Shown here: piece by piece, positions 1 through 7,099 of the stretch
Layout: each line of letters begins with the position of its first letter
Position numbering within the stretch: the first letter of the stretch is position 1
From: Tritrichomonas musculus
Taxonomy: Eukaryota > Parabasalia > Tritrichomonadida > Tritrichomonadidae
Direction of reading: 5' to 3'
NCBI GenBank assembly: GCA_039105265.1
Contig: JAPFFF010000110.1
Span: forward strand, 1 to 53,102
DNA: 53,102 nucleotides
The notes under the pieces: model-generated
What the model saw: the letters and a program-made list of their open reading frames with translations, nothing else
Database searches by the model: none
Told to the model about the DNA's origin: nothing
Made by a program: the position numbers and the translations under genes

Positions 1-1902
1 GGTGATGGAAGCAACCTACCTCCATTAAAAATAGGAAGGTCAACTACAACTGATTTAACACCTATTATTGATTGGTGTGATGCAGAAAAGGTAGTTGTTG
101 AATATACTGATGAAACTGAAGACATTTCAAAGACGATAACAACATATCGAGATGCTATTGATTTATGCAACCACTTCAGGGAATCATTAAAACCTGCATT
201 TAGGCTATTAGCTGATAAAATAAATGAGGTTAATGAGGAAGTAGAAAATAATAACTATATTGATAAGAATGATTTAGTAAGAGATGATACTATTGATATA
301 GTAGGTAGTATTGTTAATAAGGAAGTACACCTTGAAGCTGAAGATGTTATTACAGATGGTACTATTAAGGCAAGACTAATGGTTATGAAGGTTAGTGAGT
401 TTAATGACATCGACTATGAGGAGTGTATAATAACTATTACTATTGCAGGTGGTACTATTAGTCAATATGAGGGCAGTGATTACTTCCCAACATGCACCTT
501 AAATGGCAAGACAATAGTTATAGCCAACCCACAGCAAGTAAGAGTTACTGGTATAGCCATTAAAGAAAATAGTGCTATTAGGAGAATGTCATTTGAGGTT
601 AAGGATATAGCATATACATGTGATATAGATGCACTTAACAACAAGGTAGACTCACTTGAAAAGATATCCCACGACAATAATGAATCAATAGCTACTATTA
701 TGAATGAATACCCCACAGTTGATGAGGTTAATGATGTCTTGAAGGAGTATACATTAAAGAAAGATATTAGCAAATATAGAGAGAAAAATGATTTGATATA
801 CAAAGAATCTATTGAAGTGCCATTTGAAAATGTACAAGATAGTTCAGGAATGTGGGAAGTCAAAATAAAAATGGGTAGAGGAACTCGTCTTGTTGGAACG
901 ATAACTGATGACGATGGTGTTGTGAAGAATTTTGATATTCTATTTGATTATGATGAAGATGTCGCTGATGGTAGTGAAATTTATATCAGTACAGAAATTG
1001 ACGGAAAAAATTATTACGTAAATTATTATGAAAATGAGACTGATGATTGGCGCTTTTTTATCGAAAGCGAAACAGGATATTTAGATACCAAATTAATATT
1101 AGCGGAAAAAATATTGAAACAGGATGAAATAGCTTTAAAGAGTGAGCTTGAGGAAAAATATCGAAGCAAAAATGATTTGAAAGTTGGGAATAAAATTATT
1201 CTACCAATTACAAACGGCCCTTACGAACCAGAATATCTAAATGATGTATACCATTATACTTCATTCATACCATTCCAAGAAGGAGCTCACTTAGTTGGTG
1301 TGACTGGCTCAACAGTAGATTATCCATTTGATATTATATTCAAGACAGACAGAACTGAAAATATACGCGATACAGTTGCTCATATTATGGATACAAGTAT
1401 TGGTCTGTTTTATTGGGAAGAAGCAACAGGTGTACTTTATAATTATGCTGGAACATATCCAATACGAGTTACTCTAGCAGAATTTGGTGAAGAAGATCAA
1501 ATAGCATTAAAGAGTGATATTACATCATTATTGGATGACTTATATTGGAGAATATTTTATTCAGGATTTCACAAATCATATTATGAGGATATCCCAGAAC
1601 TATGCTGGTATTCATACGATACTAGCTCTAAAAAATTAATTGTATATGTCGAATATGCAAGTTCATATATGGAAATGTTATTCATATTTAAAGATTCAAA
1701 TGACAAGAAACATTATGTTAGAGTTAATTATAGTGAAGGATTTGCAGTACTAGATGAAATATATGGTGAAGATATACTTAGAGCATCCAATAGAAAAAGA
1801 GATTTTGAATATGAATTTTATCCTATCGATTTTCAATTAAAGGGCTCTGGAAATATACCATTTACTGAATACTATCTAAAGCAAGTCAAAGCCACACCAT
1901 AA
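1..1902 (+). CDS. Fibre-like/virion-associated protein of a Maverick (Polinton) fossil, 5' end outside window
   Basis: Frame 1 is open from the first base to the TAA at 1900-1902 (633 codons in view), so the gene starts upstream; the ATG at 379 is only an internal methionine. The protein is hydrophilic, acidic and rich in Asp, Glu, Asn, Tyr and Ile, with no signal peptide or membrane segment in view. Three linker-like motifs ending in KNDL occur (around codons 83, 258 and 386). The last two open a repeated module of about 128 residues that closes with IALKSE or IALKSD (codons 377 and 501). Within it, GTRLVG.....FDILF matches GAHLVG.....FDIIF. This linker-plus-beta-module pattern recalls phage and virus fibre proteins. 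Assignment to a Maverick/Polinton rests on resemblance to proteins of that class in Trichomonas and is inference. The part in view looks whole. An unrelated surface protein cannot be excluded. Confidence 0.6.
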   Translation, partial: GDGSNLPPLKIGRSTTTDLTPIIDWCDAEKVVVEYTDETEDISKTITTYRDAIDLCNHFRESLKPAFRLLADKINEVNEEVENNNYIDKNDLVRDDTIDIVGSIVNKEVHLEAEDVITDGTIKARLMVMKVSEFNDIDYEECIITITIAGGTISQYEGSDYFPTCTLNGKTIVIANPQQVRVTGIAIKENSAIRRMSFEVKDIAYTCDIDALNNKVDSLEKISHDNNESIATIMNEYPTVDEVNDVLKEYTLKKDISKYREKNDLIYKESIEVPFENVQDSSGMWEVKIKMGRGTRLVGTITDDDGVVKNFDILFDYDEDVADGSEIYISTEIDGKNYYVNYYENETDDWRFFIESETGYLDTKLILAEKILKQDEIALKSELEEKYRSKNDLKVGNKIILPITNGPYEPEYLNDVYHYTSFIPFQEGAHLVGVTGSTVDYPFDIIFKTDRTENIRDTVAHIMDTSIGLFYWEEATGVLYNYAGTYPIRVTLAEFGEEDQIALKSDITSLLDDLYWRIFYSGFHKSYYEDIPELCWYSYDTSSKKLIVYVEYASSYMEMLFIFKDSNDKKHYVRVNYSEGFAVLDEIYGEDILRASNRKRDFEYEFYPIDFQLKGSGNIPFTEYYLKQVKATP

Positions 1903-1920
1903 AAGAGGTTTCTCGGGGCT

Positions 1921-2146
1921 GGTACCTGTGCCGTTTCATAGATGGGCTTGTTGTGGGGATGGGGTACCTGTGCCGTTTCATTGATGGGCGGTAGGGATGG
2001 GGTACATGTGCCGTTTCATAGATGGGCGGTAGGGATGGGGTACATGTGCCGTTTCATAGATAGTGGGCAGTGGGGTGGGGTACCTAAGACGTTTCATAGA
2101 TGGGTGGTAGGGGTGGGGACCCTGTGCCGTTTCATTGATGGGGAGC
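1921..2146. repeat. GC-rich minisatellite, six units of 38-42 bp
   Basis: Units begin with GGTACC, GGTACA or GGACCC at 1921, 1963, 2001, 2039, 2079 and 2117, so spacings are 42, 38, 38, 40 and 38 bp; the last copy is shortened. Each has the core GTGCCGTTTCATAGATGGG followed by a G-rich tail such as GGTAGGGATGG. Base composition contrasts sharply with the AT-rich DNA on both sides. It begins 18 bp after the stop of the preceding gene and may belong to the 3' flank of the Maverick fossil. I associate this core with the T. vaginalis genome from memory only. Confidence 0.85.
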
Positions 2147-2158
2147 AGTAGTGAGAAC

Positions 2159-2199
2159 ATTTTTATTTTTTTTCTTTTCTTCTTCTTTTCTTTTTCTTT

Positions 2200-2246
<47 letters not shown>
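2159..2246. repeat. Polypyrimidine tract ending in 45 T
   Basis: An 88-bp run is almost purely T with scattered C and a single A early on, and it ends in an uninterrupted T run at 2202-2246. On the minus strand this is a poly(A) lying immediately beyond the hairpin and CTAG/T that may end the Helitron remnant. It could be a preferred insertion target, the tail of a retroposed copy, or a slippage-expanded tract. The exact T count is likely to vary between reads. Confidence 0.85.
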
Positions 2247-2249
<3 letters not shown>

Positions 2250-2262
2250 TAGTTCGTGTTGA

Positions 2263-2284
2263 CGGTGTGGCTGTAGGCCCACCG
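2263..2284 (-). other. GC-rich hairpin of a candidate Helitron 3' terminus
   Basis: On the minus strand CGGTG-GGC pairs with GCC-CACCG across a 5-nt loop (CTACA), with one bulged A. Fourteen bases later the strand reads CTAG (2252-2249) and then T. Helitrons typically end in CTRR with a short GC-rich hairpin 10-15 nt upstream and insert between A and T. A looser outer pairing joins the two ACTAGT copies at 2248-2253 and 2292-2297. An intrinsic palindrome of another origin is possible. Confidence 0.5.
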
Positions 2285-2302
2285 GAAACCGACTAGTATA
2301 TA

Positions 2303-3418
2303 CTACTCATGTGCATGGGGAAGTCCTCGTTGCTGATACTCTATTCTCCAAATATAAGCATGAATTTTGCCAAATAGTTGAGAAGAACTCAAATACTTTA
2401 ATAAACGATGAAATCGAATTTTAAAAATACGAGATATTGCTGCTCCATTATGATAAGGATCAAATTCCTTAATATCTTTGAACTCATTCCATTCTAAATT
2501 CATGGTTAATGTCAGGAAAAAATTAGGTGCACCAAATTTTGCAGATAAAAGAAAACCATCATTTTCAACTTCGCTCCAATATGATGAAGAACTTTGGAGT
2601 GTACGTGGTATAGTGAATTTTATTCCTTCATCCTTTTCATTTTCAATGAAAGCCGATCCATCAGAAATTGCTTTTTCTTTAGCCATTAATTTCTGCCGTC
2701 TAAGCTGAAATTCAGTAGCAAAATAAATAATTCGTCCAAACTGAGATACAAGCCATTCTTCTCTTAAAGTTCCGAGCGAATGTATCCAATGGTCGTATTT
2801 TTGCATCAAAAGAGATTTGGTTGTTAGCCGAATAAATGTTGTAATAGATAAATAATTATCTTGAGTTTCATTATCATTAACAATCTTTTCATTTGTATCC
2901 TCTTCCTCATTTTCTTTGTCACTTTCCTCTTCATAATGATCAATACAATTTTGAATTAAAAGATTATCAGCATCCTGATCCAAATAACCAGCACCACCTT
3001 TTCCATTTATAAAAATAAAAGGAAATAAAAGCCTATCATAAGTGCACGAAGCTGGCGAAATTGTATGAGATTCATAATTAAACTGTTCATATACATGAGG
3101 AGATAATTTTGCAACAATTTTAGATCTATGATTAAAATTATTATCACCATTTATTACAGCTATATTTAAAGCCTCTTCATTATTTATTTTCCTTTGATTC
3201 AGATTCTCATCTAATAAACTGGAATAAGCATTATCACCTCCTAGTTTTTCTATTGTTCTTCTGCAATAATTTAATAGAAATGGATTAGATGAGTTCAAAA
3301 TAATTGAAATTATATCAACAATCTCATTATTTTGGAGAATAAAATTATTATAAGCGTTTGAAGCAATAATTTGCTCATTCCCAGAAAATACAGCATATAC
3401 TGTTGATAAAATTTGTCG
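2303..3418 (-). pseudogene. Helitron Rep (HUH endonuclease) domain, N-terminal part up to the HAH motif
   Basis: This frame is the direct continuation, after one in-frame TGA, of the segment that ends at 3419. No ATG is needed to explain it. A first-third block RLLFPF..NGKGGAGY matches the conserved LLFP...G region upstream of Helitron Rep. An acidic stretch (EEESDKENEEEDTNEK) follows, then the Rep core: FGAPNFFLTLTMN..WNEF (motif 1) and IEYQQRGLPHAH (motif 2, the metal-binding HUH). In the family this domain nicks and religates single-stranded DNA during rolling-circle transposition. The frame ends in TAG one residue after HAH, so the catalytic tyrosine motif and the SF1/Pif1-like helicase are missing and the product cannot be a working transposase. 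Motif 1 has Leu where TCNP-type sequences usually have Pro. Confidence 0.8.
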
Positions 3419-4039
3419 TCAGCCATCATATGCATAAGGTAAACCTGTTACAAAAATGGTGCTGTGAGTAGCATTTGGACTATGTATTTTTGCATTCTGG
3501 ATTACTGGACGTAATTGATAATTAATAATACGCGCATAGTTAGGCACCTTATCTTTATTTTTCAAAAAAATGTTGATAACATCACTTGGAGGTGGACCAA
3601 TATCAACAGCATCTTTAATTTGAGGATATCCTCTGCAACATGAATTTTTAGATTCACCTGGGAAGAGCACAGCGCCGCAATTTTTACATATATAAAATTC
3701 TTCAACATTAAAATCTTGCTTAGAAGAAGATAAAAAGTTCCATCTCAATGGTACTTGTGAAAAAAAAGTATAATTTAATGCTGTTTCAATTTGTTTAAAT
3801 TGTAATACTTGTTTGAAGTAATTGTTAATTCTTTCATCATTTAATATATTATTTTTCATCCTATTTGTCAAAAAAACAAATAAATTAACTTTTTTTCGTA
3901 AATTTTCAATTAAACTCAACTGTTCTTTTTGATAAAGAACATAAAATGTATCTATGGGCCATTCTAAATCCCAAAAGTTATTATTATCAAAAAATGAAAA
4001 ACTTGTAAAAATAATCAATTTTTTTTTTACCTGACACAA
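3419..4039 (-). pseudogene. Helitron protein, zinc-binding region upstream of Rep
   Basis: About 206 residues. Residues 116-135 contain YICKNCGAVLFPGES and then CC, the CxxC...CC pattern with CGA..F.GE that precedes the Rep domain in Helitron proteins. PNYAR.INYQLRP and FVTGLPYAY follow, where the family has its N..YN....F block. The segment ends at a TGA (3421-3419) that lies in the same frame as the Rep segment beyond it, so the stop simply interrupts one long coding region. Its own ATG at 4039 lies inside the 3' end of the preceding frame and is probably not a natural start. The two frames overlap by 53 nt around an A10 run (4028-4019 on the minus strand), where a one-base length difference would explain the phase change. 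A read error or polymerase slippage at this run is possible. Confidence 0.7.
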
Positions 4040-4985
4040 TTAATCCTATAGAAAAACTATCTAAAACTAATTGCATATCTTTATCTTCAAGATCAAGAAC
4101 AAAATAATCAGAAAACCTCCTTTGAATATATAATAATTGATTATTATTTGGTAGTAAAATTATAAAATGGGAACTTATATGAATACTTTCAACTTTTTTT
4201 ACAATTGAATCTATTGATGGAACAGTTTTACACAAATCATATAATAATTTAGTCCTTGTAAAGCTGCTATCATTCAATATAACACAATTAGGGAATGAGG
4301 GCTGTATTTGATGTTGAAAAATCTGCTGCTGATCTGTCTCAAATTGTGAGTTATTTGCGGAATTAATCTGTAGATTATTTGTGTGATTAATCTGCTGCTG
4401 ATCTGTCTCAAATTGTGAGTTACTTGCGGAATTAATCTGTAGATTATTTGTGTGATTAATCTGCTGCTGATCTGTCTCAAATTGCGAGTTATTTGCGGAA
4501 TTAATCTGTAGATTATTTGTGTGATTAATCTGCTGCTGATCTGTCTCAAATTGTGAGTTACTTGCGGAATTAATCTGTAGGCTATTTGCGGAATTAATCT
4601 GTAGACTATTTGTGTGATTAAACTGTAGGTCATTTGTGTGATTAAACTGTAGGTTATTTGTGGAATTAATTTGCTTGTTCAGCATAGCAATAAATTGTGG
4701 GATGCTCATTAGATGCATATATAAGCCTTGATGCTGTGAGAAAGATGTCGGCTGAATTCTGTTAACTGCTAACAGATTGTTTTTACGATGATTATTAAAC
4801 CATAATCTTACTGCGCGAACACTCCAATGCGGACTAATAAGTTTTAAAGATCGAGATACTTCTCTAGCTAATTTATTTCTTTTTTCAGAACGGTCAGGAT
4901 ACGAAAAATACTCATTAATATTATTTTGTAGTATTTTTATTTCTAAATCATCTGGATAATATCTTCTACCATCATTTTGATCCAT
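3987..4985 (-). pseudogene. Helitron-associated N-terminal segment: homeodomain-like domain plus Asn/Gln-rich repeats
   Basis: 332 residues from an ATG at 4985. Residues about 8-70 look like a three-helix homeodomain-type fold. The last helix reads VRLWFNNHRK, fitting the WFxNxR signature of homeodomain helix 3 (Trp48, Phe49, Asn51, Arg53), with basic RSEKRNK and HWSVRAVR before it. Residues about 104-225 are low complexity (Asn, Gln, Ser, Thr), built from a 23-residue tandem repeat containing NNLQINSA and SQFETDQQ. The C-terminal ~110 residues, with LYDLCKTVPSIDSIVKKVE and LPNNNQLLYIQRRF, resemble nothing I recognise. It leads straight into the zinc-binding segment, so it probably forms the N-terminus of the same transposon protein. 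A DNA-binding role is inference from the helix 3 motif. It could instead be an independent small gene. Confidence 0.55.
4323..4598 (-). repeat. Four 69-bp in-frame coding repeats (23 residues)
   Basis: The phrase CTGCTGCTGATCTG recurs at 4323, 4392, 4461 and 4530 (plus strand), exactly 69 bp apart, so the reading frame is kept. Copies alternate between an Asn and a Ser codon at one site (ANNSQ, ASNSQ, ANNSQ, ASNSQ), which shows a 138-bp pair was duplicated as a unit. Degenerate shorter units (NSLQINSAN, NDLQFNHTN, about 30 bp) continue to about 4675. Confidence 0.9.
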
Positions 4986-5021
4986 TTTAAAATAATTATC
5001 AAATTGAATTAATATTTGTTC

Positions 5022-5057
5022 AATATATATGTATATTATCTATATATATATATATAA
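5022..5057. repeat. AT dinucleotide microsatellite
   Basis: An alternating AT/TA stretch with one internal break (GTATATTATC). It lies 37 bp upstream of the ATG at 4985 on the minus strand, in a 235-bp AT-rich interval (4986-5220) where I see no gene and no convincing trichomonad initiator (TCAYTW) at the expected distance. Confidence 0.7.
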
Positions 5058-5207
5058 ACGCTGGCCCTCTCAATTTTAAAATCAACTTTTTTGCAGTTCT
5101 TTTGTGATATTTAAAATCTCCGTATTATTCTTACAATGAATCTTCTCTTTTTTAAACACAAAATTGCGAATAAAAGGTAGTTTTCATTCAAAATGGATTT
5201 TTTTTTA

Positions 5208-5220
5208 TTAATTGAATAAA
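5208..5220. repeat. Left copy of probable 13-bp target-site duplication
   Basis: TTAATTGAATAAA abuts the left TIR and matches TAAATTGAATAAA abutting the right TIR (5979-5991) at 12 of 13 positions. The region is low complexity, so part of the match could be chance. Confidence 0.5.
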
Positions 5221-5978
5221 TTAGATGTACCTTCACTCAAAAAAAAACGAACTTTTTTTCTGAATTTTAAAAGCTTGATAAGTCCATGGATAATAAAGTT
5301 TTGTAGGTAAAATTATGATATGAAATTATTCCAAGCATGAACTTTATGTTGGATTGTTACTGACGCAAAATTAAATTTGGTGTGCAAAATATATAAGCAT
5401 TTTCAATATCTCCAAAAGTAGAATTTTTCAAGTGACTTTTATGATTTAAAATCAAATTTCATTGTTATCTAGCAAGATATGCAAATTTTGGGAGCTGTGG
5501 AAACGGCCATTTTTTCCAAAAACAGCTTTCAAGTTCTCTCTTTTTCAGAACTTAACGTATTAGTATAAACGATCATTTCTCAGAAATTTCTAAAATTTGA
5601 ATAGCGATACTCTTATATTTCTGACGATTATTGCTGAAACAACCATTTTAAAATAGTTATTAAACTTTTTCTTTATAACTAATCATAAATTAAAACCTTT
5701 TTATTTAATAACCTAATACAAGAAAAGAAAAAACAGAATTTCTAATTATGAATAGGAAAGAAGCAAATATTATTATTTTTATTATCAGAAACTTTTTGAA
5801 TATATTTTATTTTGTGAGGTATACAAATTAAAAAAATATAAATATCTCTAAATTTACCGATGGAAGTTGAAAAATAATTTGATAAATATACTTTAATACT
5901 GATTTATAAAAATATAAAATAAAATAAATTGTTTGAAAAATTCAGCAAAAAAAATTGGAAGAGTGATGGTACATCTAA
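5221..5978. mobile_element. 758-bp non-autonomous TIR DNA transposon (MITE-like)
   Basis: The left end begins TTAGATGTACCTTCACTC at 5221. The right end, read on the minus strand from 5978, begins TTAGATGTACCATCACTC, so 17 of 18 bases match. After a short non-matching spacer the arms agree again (T-run then CTGAATTTT; left to about 5268, right to about 5937), giving TIRs of roughly 42-48 bp with small gaps. The interior is AT-rich and carries no long open frame, so the copy depends on a transposase supplied elsewhere. The family is not recognised: the TIR sequence and long duplication do not clearly point to mariner, MULE, Kolobok or hAT. It separates the Helitron remnant from the satellite array. 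Confidence 0.7.
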
Positions 5979-5991
5979 TAAATTGAATAAA
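5979..5991. repeat. Right copy of probable 13-bp target-site duplication
   Basis: TAAATTGAATAAA lies immediately outside the right TIR. It pairs with 5208-5220 with a single mismatch at the second base. Confidence 0.5.
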
Positions 5992-6073
5992 TTGAATTAG
6001 ATTATTTTATTTATTTATTTATTTATTATTATTATTAATTCTATTAATTCAATTAGATTATTTTTTAATCAGT
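5992..6073. repeat. AT-rich satellite border with TTTA/TTA microsatellites
   Basis: This short strip holds about five TTTA units and then several TTA units (about 6004-6037). They are flanked by two copies of AATTAGATTATTTT at 5995-6008 and 6051-6064. The 16-bp satellite starts right after it with no transition zone. No gene is seen. Confidence 0.7.
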
Positions 6074-7099
6074 CCTCAGCCAATAAGCAACTCAGCCAAG
6101 GAACAACTCAGCAAAGGAACAACTCAGCCAAGAAACAACTCAGCCAAGGAACAATTCAGCCAAGAAACAACTCAGCAAAGGAACAACTCAGCCAAGGAAC
6201 AACTTACCCAAGGAGCAACTCAGCCAAGGAGCAACTTACCCAAGGAGCAACTCAGCCAAGGAGCAACTCAGCCAAGAAACAACTCAGCCAAGGAACAATT
6301 CAGCCAAGAAACAACTCAGCCAAGGAACAATTCAGCCAAGAAACAACTCAGCAAAGGAACAACTCAGCCAAGGAACAACTTACCCAAGGAGCAACTCAGC
6401 CAAGGAGCAACTCAGCCAAGAAACAACTCAGCCAAGGAACAATTCAGCCAAGAAACAACTCAGCAAAGGAACAACTTACCCAAGAAGCAACTCAGCCAAA
6501 AATCAACTTAGCCAAGGAGCAACTCAGCCAAGAAACAACTCAGCCAAGGAACAATTCAGCCAAGAAACAACTCAGCAAAGGAACAACTTACCCAAGAAGC
6601 AACTCAGCCAAAAATCAACTTAGCCAAGGAGCAACTCAGCCAAGAAACAACTTAGCCAAGGAGCAACTCAGCCAAGAAACAACTCAGCAAAGGAACAACT
6701 CAGCCAAGGAACAACTTAGCCAAGGAACAACTCAGCCAAGGAACAACTCAGCCAAAGAACAATTCAGCCAAGAAACAACTCAGCAAAGGAACAACTCAGC
6801 CAAGGAACAACTTACCCAAGGAGCAACTCAGCCAAGAAACAACTCAGCCAAGGAACAATCCAGCCAAGAAACAACTCAGCAAAGGAACAACTTACCCAAG
6901 GAGCAACTCAGCCAAGGAGCAACTCAGCCAAGAAACAACTCAGCCAAGGAACAATTCAGCCAAGAAACAACTCAGCAAAGGAACAACTCAGCCAAGGAAC
7001 AACTTACCCAAGAAGCAACTCAGCCAAAAATCAACTTAGCCAAGGAGCAACTCAGCCAAAAAACAACTTAGCCAAGGAACAACTCAGCCAAGGAACAAC

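Larger units (their letters stand above)
2249..4985 (-). mobile_element. Helitron remnant (rolling-circle transposon), internally deleted
   Basis: Three minus-strand coding segments (4985-3987, 4039-3419, 3418-2303) follow the order of a Helitron replication protein: an N-terminal extension, a CxxC...CC region, a LLFPF..NGKGG block, the FLTLTMN..W motif, and the HUH motif QQRGLPHAH. The Rep tyrosine motif (motif 3) and the whole helicase are absent. Directly after the HUH comes a hairpin and CTAG followed by T, as at Helitron 3' termini. The simplest reading is a copy that lost its central and 3' coding part but kept its 3' end. The 5' end (TC...) was not identified and lies somewhere above 4985. 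The element sits between a minisatellite and a TIR element. Confidence 0.65.

Noticed and set aside
480-863. 127-residue minus-strand frame
   Set aside because: It lies wholly within the well-supported plus-strand gene and has no recognisable motif.
1942-2160. Short frames on both strands of the GC-rich minisatellite
   Set aside because: They only translate the 38-42 bp repeat units and have no independent support.
2478-2708. 76-residue plus-strand frame
   Set aside because: Antisense shadow of the Helitron Rep motif region.
4274-4633. 119-residue minus-strand frame rich in IPQI/RLI repeats
   Set aside because: Alternative-frame reading of the 69-bp coding repeats; the 4985-3987 frame is longer and has a recognisable domain.
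5022-5057. TATA-type promoter for the minus-strand gene
   Set aside because: It is a plain AT microsatellite; trichomonad genes generally rely on an initiator near the start codon, and none is convincing here.
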